A DNA stretch of 64,000 bases, taken from positions 62,001-126,000 of the forward strand of contig JAGASK010000013.1 of NCBI GenBank assembly GCA_017621815.1. Reading direction: 5' to 3'. The number at the start of each line of letters is the position of its first letter. Positions within the stretch are counted from its first letter, which is position 1. The stretch is from Lachnospiraceae bacterium. Lineage in GTDB: Bacteria; Bacillota; Clostridia; Lachnospirales; Lachnospiraceae. The position numbers and the translations under genes were made by a program. This document shows positions 42,777 through 52,238 of the stretch, in pieces. The notes beneath the pieces are model-generated. The model searched no databases, was not told the DNA's origin, and worked only from the letters and a program-made list of their open reading frames with translations.

Positions 42777-45700
42777 ATGTGTCAGAATAGTGGAAATGAT
42801 GCTGTTAGATATTCAAGGACAGGAGATGTTTTTCATTATAGATGGGTTGCATTAAAATGTTTGGATATGATTAATCCGTTATCTAATATTGATAAAATTG
42901 TTGTGGAAAATTCACAGGAGAAGATGGCAGGAGAATATGTTATTGATGTGTCTGAATATTTGAATGAAGGTAATTTACATATTAATTATTATCAGATGAA
43001 ACATACTGTAAAAGAAAAAGAAATTCCAGCAACAATATCCTTTTTTAAAAAGACTTTGGAGGGTTTTGCAAAAAGGTATATTGATTTGCGTAAGGAAAAA
43101 AAGCATAAAAATGTTACATTTTATGTCATTACTAATAGGAAGATAGATATTGCGGTAAAGGATAATATTCAAAAAAAGGCACAAGGTGTTGAATGTTCAA
43201 AACACTTTGATAAATATATTAAACAGTATACTGCTTTAGATAAAATTAGGTTGAGGGATTTTTGCAATAGGTTGGTGTTAGTTGATGGTTGCGGAGATTA
43301 TGAGGATTTATGGTTTGATTTATATGTAAAGACAAATTATTTGTTGGTGGGACAGCCGGATGAAACAGCAGTTGATAAGTTAGAGAGTATGGTTAGGAAG
43401 AAAGCACTACCAAAATCGAATGGTAATATTACTAAAGAGGAAGTATTAAAATGCTTAGGCTATCCTTCAGAAGAGTTTCTATTTCCAGCTCCGCAAATGC
43501 TCGAAAATATAAAAGGCATTGTGGATAGGGAAGTATATAAAGATATTATGGAGAAAATTGCCAATAAGGATAAATCGATTGTGCATGCTTCTGGTGGTGT
43601 AGGTAAGAGTATTTTTTCGCAATATATAAAAAGAAAAGCACATGGTGAAGTGGTTATATATGATTGCTTTGGGTTAGGGACATATAGAAACAGAAGCAAG
43701 GCAAGGCATGGTTTTAAAGTTGCGCTTACGCAGATAATAAGTGAATTAGCATCGATGGGATTGTGCGACTTTATGCTTATTTCAGGTGGTGCTACACCTG
43801 ATGAAATTATGCGTATGTTTTTGCAGAGGGTCGCTCAAGCGTGTGAATGTATCAGAAAGAGAGATGGAGGACAGAAATTGTACTTGCTCATAGATGCTGC
43901 TGATAATGCTGAAATGGCTGCTGATGAGTATAAAGAACCGTGCTTTGTTCATGAATTGTTGAGGGAAAGCGTACCAGAAGGATGCTGTCTTGTCATGATG
44001 TGTAGGACAGAAAGAAAGTATATGCTGAAACCATCGAAAGAAATTGCAGATTTTGAATTGCTTCCATTTTCGGAAAGCGAAGTAAAAAGTTATTTGAAGA
44101 ATAGCAATATAGGAAAGTTTAGTAATCAGGAGAATTTTGAGATTTTTCGTTTGACAGGAGGGAACCCAAGAGTAATTGCGAATGCCGTATCTTTTGGAAA
44201 AAGCAAAAAGGGAATATTAGCATATTTAGGTCCTAAAGGAACAAACGTAAACCAGCAAATAGAGTTTCAGTTGAAGAGGGCTGTTGATAATATAAAAGAA
44301 ACATTGTCGGAAGAGTTTCAGCAACAGATAAACAGCATTTGTCTCGGGCTGTCTGTATTACCTCCTTTTATTCCGATTTCTGTATTAGCTCAAATAGCAA
44401 ATGTAGATGAAAGCTCAATCAAAAGTTTTGTTGCTGATATGGGAAGGGCATTTTGGTTGACAGATGATAACGTTATTCAATTCAGAGATGAGCCAGTGGA
44501 AACATGGTTTAAAGAAAATTATGCTCCTGAAAAAGAAATAGTAAAGGTTTTTGCAGATAGAATTAAGCGGCAGGCAAAAGAATCTGTATATGTTGCTGAA
44601 GTTCTTCCTATGTTGTATTTATATGCCGATTGCTTGGATGAATTAATAGCACTTGCATTTGATGAAGAAGGATATCCTGAAAAGGATAAATTTGATAGCC
44701 GGAATGTAAAGCTGTTACGGTATAAATATGCCTTTAGAGGAGCATTAAAAGCCAAGAAATATACAGATACTGTAAAGATTGCTTTTCTAACAGCAAAGGA
44801 AACAGCAGGAAATCAAAGGCTATATGAATTGTTGAAAAAGAATGTAGATTTAGTTGCACTGTTTTCAGAAAAAAATGTTGTGCAAGAGATAGCGTTTTCC
44901 AGGATATTAAGAAGTCGTTGGCAGGGATCAGAAAATGTGTATATATCCAGTTTGTTATCAGGTTTTCCAGAATGTAAGGGAGAAGTAACGACATACTTGC
45001 GTGCATCTGGAAATTGGATTGGGATATATTTGGATGAACAGAAAAAAGATAGTAATAGAAGTTTTGGAGTTAGATTGGAGAATGAAGATATAAGTGAACT
45101 GGGGTATGCGGCATATAATTATGGAGGAATCGAATGTGTAGTTCATTTTTTTGAACAATGGATACCTAAAAGGATTGTATTTGAAATTATCAGTCTTTTT
45201 ATTTCAAGATTAGTGGATCAAGGAAAGTTTTCTGAAATCAATGAGTTTGCTATACAAATTTCTGGAGATCCATATGGTATTATGGCGGTTTGCAATGAAT
45301 TAGATAAAGTCGGAAAATCAGTTCAAAAAGATGCCATTGTAAAATGTTGGAATAATGGCATTAATGAATTATGGGATGAGCGGCTTGAATATAATAGAGA
45401 TGACAGAAAAATATTGGAAGGATTGACTTCATTTATTGAACAATCCATAGATAATATTGAGGACAATTCTCCAGTAATAGATTTAGTAAAAAAAGTTGTG
45501 CCAGTAAAGGCTGGCTATGATTTTTTGCGTGAAAACTATTCTGAAACGAAATCTGTGTTTTTACGCGGGAGAGCTATTAAGAAATATCTTGGTTTTGACT
45601 TGGAGCAAGAAGACTGGTTGCCGGATAAGAAAGAGAAGGAAACTGCAAATAAAATTATGGAATTATTATTTCCACTATATGCTATTCGCTTAGATTTGCT

Positions 45701-48700
45701 TTTAGGCATAGAGAATATAGAAATTGTTTCCCAATGTTCAGGTGCAAGAAATAATGGATGGATGGAAATGCTTCTTGATCAGCATAATCTTTTGAACGAT
45801 GTTGCAGTTGCTCACACTAAAATTCTTTTAGCCGGACAGAGTTTAGAAGAGGGCATAGTAAGAGAACTATTAAAATGCATACAAAATATAAAATTATATG
45901 TGGAGGATGAAATTACATTTTTAAGAGGGATTGTAAGAAACGAAAAGCTGCATTCGATATGGGAGGAAGTAGAGCAGGGAATATCAGAAAGACTTCAAAA
46001 AATAGAACAAAGTGGAGAAAATGTGAATGAATTGCCTGAATGGTATCTCTTATTTTCAAGGGCATTATTGGCGGGTGATCCATCAGAAGCGCATGCATAT
46101 TTTAATTTAGGGATAGAAAGTATAAGTGGTTTGAGTGAAGAAATAGTATCTGCGTCAAAGCAAATGATAGAGATATGCGAAAAATCCGCAGAGAGTTATC
46201 ATAAGGAATCAATGCTGGCTAACCAGTTTGGCAAATATATGGAAAAAGTATATGATGCTCTGTATGGAGATTGGTCTGGCAAAAGAGCTATTCAAGCATG
46301 TATAAAATTGTCTCCGGCAGATGGTTTGGCAATAATAAGTAGGTTCAGGGATGTAGACGAAAGATGGGTGGATTGGCTGTTTGAGGAGGCGGTAGAAGAA
46401 TTCATTTCCACAGGTTATTTATCCCCATCAGAGGGATGGGCATTATCAGCATTTATGCCTGATAAAAGAATTAAGGATTTCTCACAAAAGTGTTCAGAAT
46501 ATGAGGTAAATCATGAGAGAGCAGTTTGGATAAAGGAAAGTGGTGAGAAATATTGTCAAATGATAATGCTGCCACAGGATAATAATGTTTTAGGAACATC
46601 TTATAGTGGTAAGAAATTGGATATCGACAATGAAAAAGTTGAAGAGGCATTTAAGGATATTAATTTGCTGTCACAAGATGGACTGAAAGAATTGTTAGTC
46701 AGAATTGATGGATATAAGAATTCTAAGATAGCAGAAGCGGCTTATGAAAAGATGTTCAGCAAAGTGACAAGGGACAAAAGACTAAACTTTTTAAATAATT
46801 TGATAGATGCGCAGGATATATCTTTTAATACTTTTTTAGAGGTTATCAAATATGTACCAAAAGCATGGACGCAACAGTTAAGTATACAGAGGGAAAGCAA
46901 TAGGTTTGTATACAAAATATGCAGCAGATGGTGTTGGGAATTACTAGGAAGGTATCGCAGGCAGCAATTTGTAGAAAATATGCCTTTTGATGTAAGAGAT
47001 AACCAACAGGCTTTTGAAGGATTTATGGATGGGCTTGCTTTAGTGGAGGATTTAAGTAGTCATAATCAATATATCGAATATATCAGCGTTGCCATGCATT
47101 ATTTAACATCTGGTGATGCAAAGGAAATATTGGAATTTGCGTTAAATATGATGTTGGAAAAAGATGAGAACAAGAATGGGAAAAATGAAGTACCTTATAG
47201 AGAAAGTGACTATCCGACAGGTGAGAAACAATTGGCAGGTTTCCTTTATGCAGCTTTAGGGTCGCCAGTTGCACAAACACGGTGGGAAGCTGTACATGCA
47301 GTTATAAGACTGGCAAAAATGAAATGTACGGAAGTTTTGCAGGAACTTGTCAATTATGATACAGATGTATCAGGAGTTTTTATAGGACAGGAGTATGTTC
47401 ATTATAAATTGCACTCTATTTTATATTTGCTAATAGCTCTTTACAGAATTGCAAAAGAGGATAGTGATATTGTTATTCCATTTAAAGAGAAATTGATTTT
47501 TTACGCATCAGAGTTTATGGAACATGCTTTGATACAGAGAATTGCTTTAGAGATAATAAAGCTTGTATATCAAAAAAGAAATTCCGTATTTGAAATGGAA
47601 GAATATGATAGATTGATGTCAATTGCAGTAAGCAATTATCCTGTAATTGACAAAGAAAAAAATGCTGGCAGCGGAGATAATGAGGATAAAGAAAGCTTTT
47701 ATTTCGGATATGATATGACAAGATATTGGTTTGGTGATTTAGGCAGGGTTTTTGGCGTATCAGGCAAATATGTTGCAGAACGAGTAGCAAAAGTGATAAC
47801 AGAACAATGGGAAATTAGTAGTTCAGGCACTTATAAAGAAGATCCCAGAAAAAATATGTGGGAAGATTCGGCTTATAGGGAACGAATATATCATTCACAT
47901 GGAAGTTATCCGTCTGTAGATACCTACAATTTCTATTTATCATATCACGGAATGATGGTAGTTGCCGCTCAGTTGCTGCAAGAAAAACCTACAGTAAAAG
48001 GACTTTATGATGAAAAGAATCCTTGGGAATACTGGATAAAAAGACATTTGCTTTCAAAAAATGATGGATATCTCTTATCTGATATGAGGGAAGAAATACC
48101 ACATGATATAGAAATGTGGTATGCAGTCGATAAAAATGAATTATGGATGCAAAATCCCGATGAGAAAGATTTTATGTCCCAAATAGTGCATGGAGATGAG
48201 ATGTGTATTAATGGATATTGGATGCAGAAAGACGGAAATTATCAAGAAGAGGTTCGTATTGCGTCTGCATTAGTTTTTGAAAAAAGCGCAGAAGCATTGG
48301 TATGTACATTAATGGGATATGAGGATTCCAATGATTATAAATTGCCAGAATATTTGGAGGATGAAGAAGAAAGCAATATTTCACCTTTTATATTAAAAGG
48401 ACTGGTAAAATCTGAGTATCATGATTCAAAATTAGATGGCTTTGATCCCTGGGCAGGAAATGTACAAAATTGCACAATTGAAATAGGTGAAGAATATAAA
48501 AAATTTCTCTGCGCTGAGCAACAAAGAATGCAATGCTGGAGTTTCCAAAATGAGAATGAAAATATGAATGGAGCAAGACTGCTTGTATCTCAAGATGGCT
48601 TGAAAGGCATTGTCAAAAATATGCAAATGCTTATTATATTGGAGGTGCAGATAACAAGAAATCATACATATCATTACAAGCGTGATGACTATACATATAG

Positions 48701-48761
48701 GTCCCCTGTACACAGAATATATTTATTTAATGGAGAAGATATAATTTATGGAGAAATTTGA
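42777..48761 (+). CDS. Avs-like STAND ATPase with N-terminal Cap4-type nuclease domain
   Basis: A 1994-residue protein. Residues ~12-200 look like a Cap4/DUF4297 PD-(D/E)XK nuclease: TGDVFHYRWVALKCL, Glu44, Asp57 and the Gln73-Met-Lys75 motif before HT. A STAND-type ATPase follows: Walker A SGGVGKS (Gly273-Ser278), Walker B LYLLIDAADNAE (Asp373, Asp376), and sensor-like MMCRTERKY (Arg410). Residues ~620-1994 are long helical repeats suited to sensing. This layout is that of Avs (AVAST) antiphage sensors, where target binding triggers DNA cutting. Codon use is clearly AT-rich compared with the element. GGGGATGG precedes ATG42777, and the 219-residue gene overlaps its end. The phage trigger is unknown. 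Confidence 0.72.
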   Translation: MCQNSGNDAVRYSRTGDVFHYRWVALKCLDMINPLSNIDKIVVENSQEKMAGEYVIDVSEYLNEGNLHINYYQMKHTVKEKEIPATISFFKKTLEGFAKRYIDLRKEKKHKNVTFYVITNRKIDIAVKDNIQKKAQGVECSKHFDKYIKQYTALDKIRLRDFCNRLVLVDGCGDYEDLWFDLYVKTNYLLVGQPDETAVDKLESMVRKKALPKSNGNITKEEVLKCLGYPSEEFLFPAPQMLENIKGIVDREVYKDIMEKIANKDKSIVHASGGVGKSIFSQYIKRKAHGEVVIYDCFGLGTYRNRSKARHGFKVALTQIISELASMGLCDFMLISGGATPDEIMRMFLQRVAQACECIRKRDGGQKLYLLIDAADNAEMAADEYKEPCFVHELLRESVPEGCCLVMMCRTERKYMLKPSKEIADFELLPFSESEVKSYLKNSNIGKFSNQENFEIFRLTGGNPRVIANAVSFGKSKKGILAYLGPKGTNVNQQIEFQLKRAVDNIKETLSEEFQQQINSICLGLSVLPPFIPISVLAQIANVDESSIKSFVADMGRAFWLTDDNVIQFRDEPVETWFKENYAPEKEIVKVFADRIKRQAKESVYVAEVLPMLYLYADCLDELIALAFDEEGYPEKDKFDSRNVKLLRYKYAFRGALKAKKYTDTVKIAFLTAKETAGNQRLYELLKKNVDLVALFSEKNVVQEIAFSRILRSRWQGSENVYISSLLSGFPECKGEVTTYLRASGNWIGIYLDEQKKDSNRSFGVRLENEDISELGYAAYNYGGIECVVHFFEQWIPKRIVFEIISLFISRLVDQGKFSEINEFAIQISGDPYGIMAVCNELDKVGKSVQKDAIVKCWNNGINELWDERLEYNRDDRKILEGLTSFIEQSIDNIEDNSPVIDLVKKVVPVKAGYDFLRENYSETKSVFLRGRAIKKYLGFDLEQEDWLPDKKEKETANKIMELLFPLYAIRLDLLLGIENIEIVSQCSGARNNGWMEMLLDQHNLLNDVAVAHTKILLAGQSLEEGIVRELLKCIQNIKLYVEDEITFLRGIVRNEKLHSIWEEVEQGISERLQKIEQSGENVNELPEWYLLFSRALLAGDPSEAHAYFNLGIESISGLSEEIVSASKQMIEICEKSAESYHKESMLANQFGKYMEKVYDALYGDWSGKRAIQACIKLSPADGLAIISRFRDVDERWVDWLFEEAVEEFISTGYLSPSEGWALSAFMPDKRIKDFSQKCSEYEVNHERAVWIKESGEKYCQMIMLPQDNNVLGTSYSGKKLDIDNEKVEEAFKDINLLSQDGLKELLVRIDGYKNSKIAEAAYEKMFSKVTRDKRLNFLNNLIDAQDISFNTFLEVIKYVPKAWTQQLSIQRESNRFVYKICSRWCWELLGRYRRQQFVENMPFDVRDNQQAFEGFMDGLALVEDLSSHNQYIEYISVAMHYLTSGDAKEILEFALNMMLEKDENKNGKNEVPYRESDYPTGEKQLAGFLYAALGSPVAQTRWEAVHAVIRLAKMKCTEVLQELVNYDTDVSGVFIGQEYVHYKLHSILYLLIALYRIAKEDSDIVIPFKEKLIFYASEFMEHALIQRIALEIIKLVYQKRNSVFEMEEYDRLMSIAVSNYPVIDKEKNAGSGDNEDKESFYFGYDMTRYWFGDLGRVFGVSGKYVAERVAKVITEQWEISSSGTYKEDPRKNMWEDSAYRERIYHSHGSYPSVDTYNFYLSYHGMMVVAAQLLQEKPTVKGLYDEKNPWEYWIKRHLLSKNDGYLLSDMREEIPHDIEMWYAVDKNELWMQNPDEKDFMSQIVHGDEMCINGYWMQKDGNYQEEVRIASALVFEKSAEALVCTLMGYEDSNDYKLPEYLEDEEESNISPFILKGLVKSEYHDSKLDGFDPWAGNVQNCTIEIGEEYKKFLCAEQQRMQCWSFQNENENMNGARLLVSQDGLKGIVKNMQMLIILEVQITRNHTYHYKRDDYTYRSPVHRIYLFNGEDIIYGEI

Positions 48762-49407
48762 TTATGCAGTATTAGGACAACTAATTATAAAACAGCTTGG
48801 CTTTGAAGATGAAAATGCAGATTTGACTTCTAAGTGGATGGCAAATTATGTAGCACAAAAAATGAAAGAGGCAGAAAGTGTAATTGGCAAGCAAAAAGAT
48901 GAGGCAGAAAAGGAATGTTATAGGGCAATAATTGAATTATGGAAGTATAGGAAAGCTTGGTTGGAAGATGGCAATCCGTATAAAGATTTGAAACCTGTTA
49001 TGGATACAATAAAAAAATTAGAACCAGAAAACCAAAGATATTTTTACTGGAACAATAATAAAGAACCTGATAATATCAAACCAGAAGTTCAGCAAATACT
49101 GGATATTATTAAGTGTGTTGATAAATCAGCGAGAGTGTGTTTGGAATATTTAATTAAATGTGCGTTAGAAGCAACAGTTGATGAAGAAATGCAAAAATGG
49201 ATAAAAGCTGCGGATAATTTCTCGAATGAAAATGCTGAAGATGTATTTTTACTTAGACGTTTTATAATGCATGACCAGTTAAATGATGATGCTTCTCTAA
49301 AAAAAGGTAAATTAAAAGAGCGTATTCAGATATTAGAAGAGTTTCAAGACAAAAGCAGAGAATTAATGCGGCTATATCAAAAGGAGTTAGAAGAGGAGGA
49401 TAACTGA
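48748..49407 (+). CDS. Unknown partner of the Avs-like protein
   Basis: A 219-residue, probably helical, soluble protein that I do not recognise. Landmarks are DLTSKWMANYVAQKMKEAES near the start, ECYRAIIELWKYRKAWLEDG in the middle and ERIQILEEFQDKSRELMRLY near the end. It starts 14 bp inside the end of the ATPase gene (GGAGAAG before ATG48748), so the two are translated together, and it shares the same AT-rich composition. Its stop codon overlaps the relaxase start region. I infer an accessory, regulatory or antitoxin-like subunit of the defence candidate. Confidence 0.65.
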   Translation: MEKFDYAVLGQLIIKQLGFEDENADLTSKWMANYVAQKMKEAESVIGKQKDEAEKECYRAIIELWKYRKAWLEDGNPYKDLKPVMDTIKKLEPENQRYFYWNNNKEPDNIKPEVQQILDIIKCVDKSARVCLEYLIKCALEATVDEEMQKWIKAADNFSNENAEDVFLLRRFIMHDQLNDDASLKKGKLKERIQILEEFQDKSRELMRLYQKELEEEDN

Positions 49408-50921
49408 TCGCAATCACCAAACTATCCTGTATCCACCAGACAGGCACACGTTACATGGCAATGCACCTTGCAAACGCCATTTCCTACATCACAGACGGAG
49501 AGAAAACGCAGGGAGGCATACTGGTGGGAAGCCATAACTGCAGCACTGACACTGCTTTACAGGAGATGCTTGCCACAAAAAGGAAATTTGGCAAATTAGA
49601 CAAGCGGCAGGGCTACCACTTTATCATATCCTTCAAAAACCAGGAGGTAAGGCCGGAGACCGCAATGGAACTTACACAGAAGTTTGTGGAACGTTTTTTA
49701 GGAGATGATTTCCAATGCCTATATGCCACCCACGACAACACCCGGCACGTACACAGCCACATCATTTTCAACAGCGTGTCATGGAGAAATGGCAGGAAAT
49801 ACCGTTATGAGAAGGGCGACTGGGCAAGGAAGATACAGCCCATCGTCAATGACCTCTGCAGAGAGTATGGTCTTTCCATACAGGATATTGAGATCGGGGC
49901 AGAGAAAGAACAGAAGAAATGGGATAAAACAAAACAGGGACCTTATAAGTGGAATCACCAGATCAGGCTTGATGTGGAGGATTCCATTTCTTTTGCCACG
50001 GATCATGAGAATTTCCTGAAATTAATGGAAGTTAAGGGCTATGAGATCAGGCAGAAGGACGGGGAAACTTACTTAAAGCCAATGGGAGAAAAGCGGTTCC
50101 TTGCGCTGACGGACATTTCAGAGCATTATACGGAAAAGATCATAGCAGAGAGGATAGAGAAGGGGATATTTGCGGAAAAGGAGCAGATGAAAAATAGATC
50201 GCCCCAAATGATCAGGTGCAGGAAAAATTACAGGAAATACATACCGCCATCCTTTTACCAGAAAGCGCTCCTTGCAAAAATGTACCGCACAGGGCAGTTA
50301 AAAAGACAGCCTTACAGCAGGATGTGGAAATACAGAAAGGAAACTGTAAGGTTTGAACATTTACAGGCGCAGTACCTTTACTTGTGCAGGCATGACATCC
50401 GAAGCGTGGAGGAATTAAAGGAGCGGAAGGAATATCTTACCCTGAAAGAAGATGCCCTGTCAGAAAAAAGGAAACAGGTCTATAAAAAGCGGTATCCTTA
50501 TAAAGCAGTGATCGCACTGCTCAAAACAATTGAAGAAAATGAAACACGTGCTTCCTACTATCAGGCAGGGAGCACTTTTTATGCTTCTTATGATGAAAAG
50601 TACAGGGAAGCCTTAAAGGGTTTAGAACAGGCAGGATATACAAGAAGGCAGGCAGAAGCCTTAAGGGAGTCCTTCCAGACAGAACTTGCCCAGATACAAA
50701 AGGCAAGGAAAGCCCTGAAAAAAGAAGACCTTCTGATAGAGGGTATCCTTACGGAAAGGAGAGCAAAGGTAATTACACAGGAAAGACAGGAACCACAAAC
50801 CAGTGAACCAGCCCATTTTAAAATAGATCATACCAGAACATACAAAGAAAAGAAGAAAGGAAGGAGCCATGCAGAAACCATTAGAGAGCATGACAAGGGA
50901 AGAGATGATATCCCACTTTAA
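49404..50921 (+). CDS. MOBP-type relaxase
   Basis: The enzyme that nicks oriT and pilots the strand during conjugation. The N-terminus reads IAITKLSCIHQTGTRYMAMH, then ISYITDGEKTQGG with the motif I Tyr. Motif III is HDNTRHVHSHIIFNSV, the metal-binding His set. The C-terminal half is basic and helical. The only early ATG (49455) would remove ~17 conserved residues. CTG49404, four bases after GGAGG and followed by the conserved frame, is a better start. Both element copies begin to match exactly at the next codon. It overlaps the next gene by 53 bp. Confidence 0.87.
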   Translation: MIAITKLSCIHQTGTRYMAMHLANAISYITDGEKTQGGILVGSHNCSTDTALQEMLATKRKFGKLDKRQGYHFIISFKNQEVRPETAMELTQKFVERFLGDDFQCLYATHDNTRHVHSHIIFNSVSWRNGRKYRYEKGDWARKIQPIVNDLCREYGLSIQDIEIGAEKEQKKWDKTKQGPYKWNHQIRLDVEDSISFATDHENFLKLMEVKGYEIRQKDGETYLKPMGEKRFLALTDISEHYTEKIIAERIEKGIFAEKEQMKNRSPQMIRCRKNYRKYIPPSFYQKALLAKMYRTGQLKRQPYSRMWKYRKETVRFEHLQAQYLYLCRHDIRSVEELKERKEYLTLKEDALSEKRKQVYKKRYPYKAVIALLKTIEENETRASYYQAGSTFYASYDEKYREALKGLEQAGYTRRQAEALRESFQTELAQIQKARKALKKEDLLIEGILTERRAKVITQERQEPQTSEPAHFKIDHTRTYKEKKKGRSHAETIREHDKGRDDIPL

Positions 50922-51927
50922 GAGCCGGGATTATAAAGGAAGCCAGCTTCAGGTCATCATTGACGGGATCAGATACGGACTAAGTCCTAAGTATCTGAAG
51001 CTGTTTGAGGACACCTCTTTAAGCAGTGAAAACATGGAAATTATGTTAGAAGCCATGAAGGAGGACTGCGGGGAGGAGGCGGTATGCTTCCTGTCCCGGA
51101 TGGATAATGAGGAAAAGGGATATCTCATCTTAAATGCCTTAAAACAGGGTGTATCGCTTAAGGAGATACAGGCAGTTTATGGAAAAGACCTGCTTCCGGC
51201 GCAGCTCCGGGAAAAGCTGCTTCCCCTGATGCAGAAGGAAAGGAGCATCCCCGAAGGGATATCAGAAAAAGTGGAGTTCCTTACGGAAATGTTAGGGGAG
51301 CTTAAGGAGGGCATGAGCAGGCAGAGCAGCTTTCTTGACACCATTAAGGAAGCCATGAAAGAAAATCCCCATCTGTTTAAAGCACAGGAGGAAAGCACAG
51401 ATATGCAGGAAACAGATTTCTATTATGAAGAACTGGAAAGGCAGTTCCGGGAAGCAAGGGAGGATGCAGAAAGACTTCTATCAGAGCAGGATGCGCTGCA
51501 TGAAAGAATTGCAAAACTGGAAGCGGAGAAGCAATCCCTTCTCAAGAAACTTCAGGAAAAGGAAGAAGAGGCAGAAAGAATTAAGCTCCTGCAAAGGGAA
51601 AATCCAGGCTGGAAAGAAATGCAGGGGCAAAGCCGGGGAAAAGAAGCGGAAGGGAGAAAGACATTGAAAAGAGAGCCCCCAAAGTGTATTTCTGGTTTTA
51701 TGAACCCGCAGAAGTTATTTCCGCTATTTCACAGAAAACCTGATCTGCTTCAGAAGCTTGCAGGAAGCCTTGACGCAGAGCAGATCAAAGAGGTCAGGCT
51801 TGGCATTGAAGACGGGCTTACCAGGGAGCAGCTTTTCCTTCTTGCAGATGCAAAGCTGGATGTGGAAAAGATCAGGGAGCTCCGCATGACCATGAAAATC
51901 TTAAATGAAAGGAAGGACTGTATATGA
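50869..51927 (+). CDS. Coiled-coil mobilisation-region protein
   Basis: A 352-residue protein of unknown function common after relaxases in this element type. The N-terminal ~130 residues are helical repeats (YKGSQLQVIIDGIRYGLSPKYLKLF, ILNALKQGVSLKEIQAVYG). A long coiled coil follows at ~185-245, rich in Glu, Lys and Leu, and a repeat-like C-terminus reads LDAEQIKEVRLGIEDGLTREQLFLLADAKLD. AAGGAAGGAGCC precedes ATG50869, inside the relaxase gene. It may help the relaxase reach the coupling protein. Confidence 0.7.
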   Translation: MQKPLESMTREEMISHFKSRDYKGSQLQVIIDGIRYGLSPKYLKLFEDTSLSSENMEIMLEAMKEDCGEEAVCFLSRMDNEEKGYLILNALKQGVSLKEIQAVYGKDLLPAQLREKLLPLMQKERSIPEGISEKVEFLTEMLGELKEGMSRQSSFLDTIKEAMKENPHLFKAQEESTDMQETDFYYEELERQFREAREDAERLLSEQDALHERIAKLEAEKQSLLKKLQEKEEEAERIKLLQRENPGWKEMQGQSRGKEAEGRKTLKREPPKCISGFMNPQKLFPLFHRKPDLLQKLAGSLDAEQIKEVRLGIEDGLTREQLFLLADAKLDVEKIRELRMTMKILNERKDCI

Positions 51928-52238
51928 ACCAGACGAAACAAAGATTTACCGAATTTTTAGAAGCATTTTCCTGCTGTCAGGGAAAACAGGAGGAACTGTT
52001 TAAGACCATAGAGGAAAACAGGACCCTTATGATACAGGGGGACAGTTGGGAACACCTTGACCGGACCCTTTCCAAGCTGTGCAGGCAGGCGTTGGAGGCA
52101 GAAAAAGCTAAGAAGGTGCTTGATGAAGCACTTCAAAAGCTGAAATCAGACCCGGTATTTTCCAAAGGGATAGAAAAGGATGCGGTAAAACCAAAGAGCC
52201 ATGAAGACAGGGAGCCGGTAAGGGGAGGAAGCCGATGA
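51924..52238 (+). CDS. Small helical element protein
   Basis: A 104-residue protein, overlapped by 4 bp (ATGA) at both ends with its neighbours, so it is clearly part of the transfer operon. It is predicted to be helical, for example FTEFLEAFSCCQGKQEELFKTI and LSKLCRQALEAEKAKKVLDEAL, with a charged tail. I recognise no family. A chaperone-like or relaxosome role is possible but not shown by the sequence. Confidence 0.65.
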   Translation: MNQTKQRFTEFLEAFSCCQGKQEELFKTIEENRTLMIQGDSWEHLDRTLSKLCRQALEAEKAKKVLDEALQKLKSDPVFSKGIEKDAVKPKSHEDREPVRGGSR

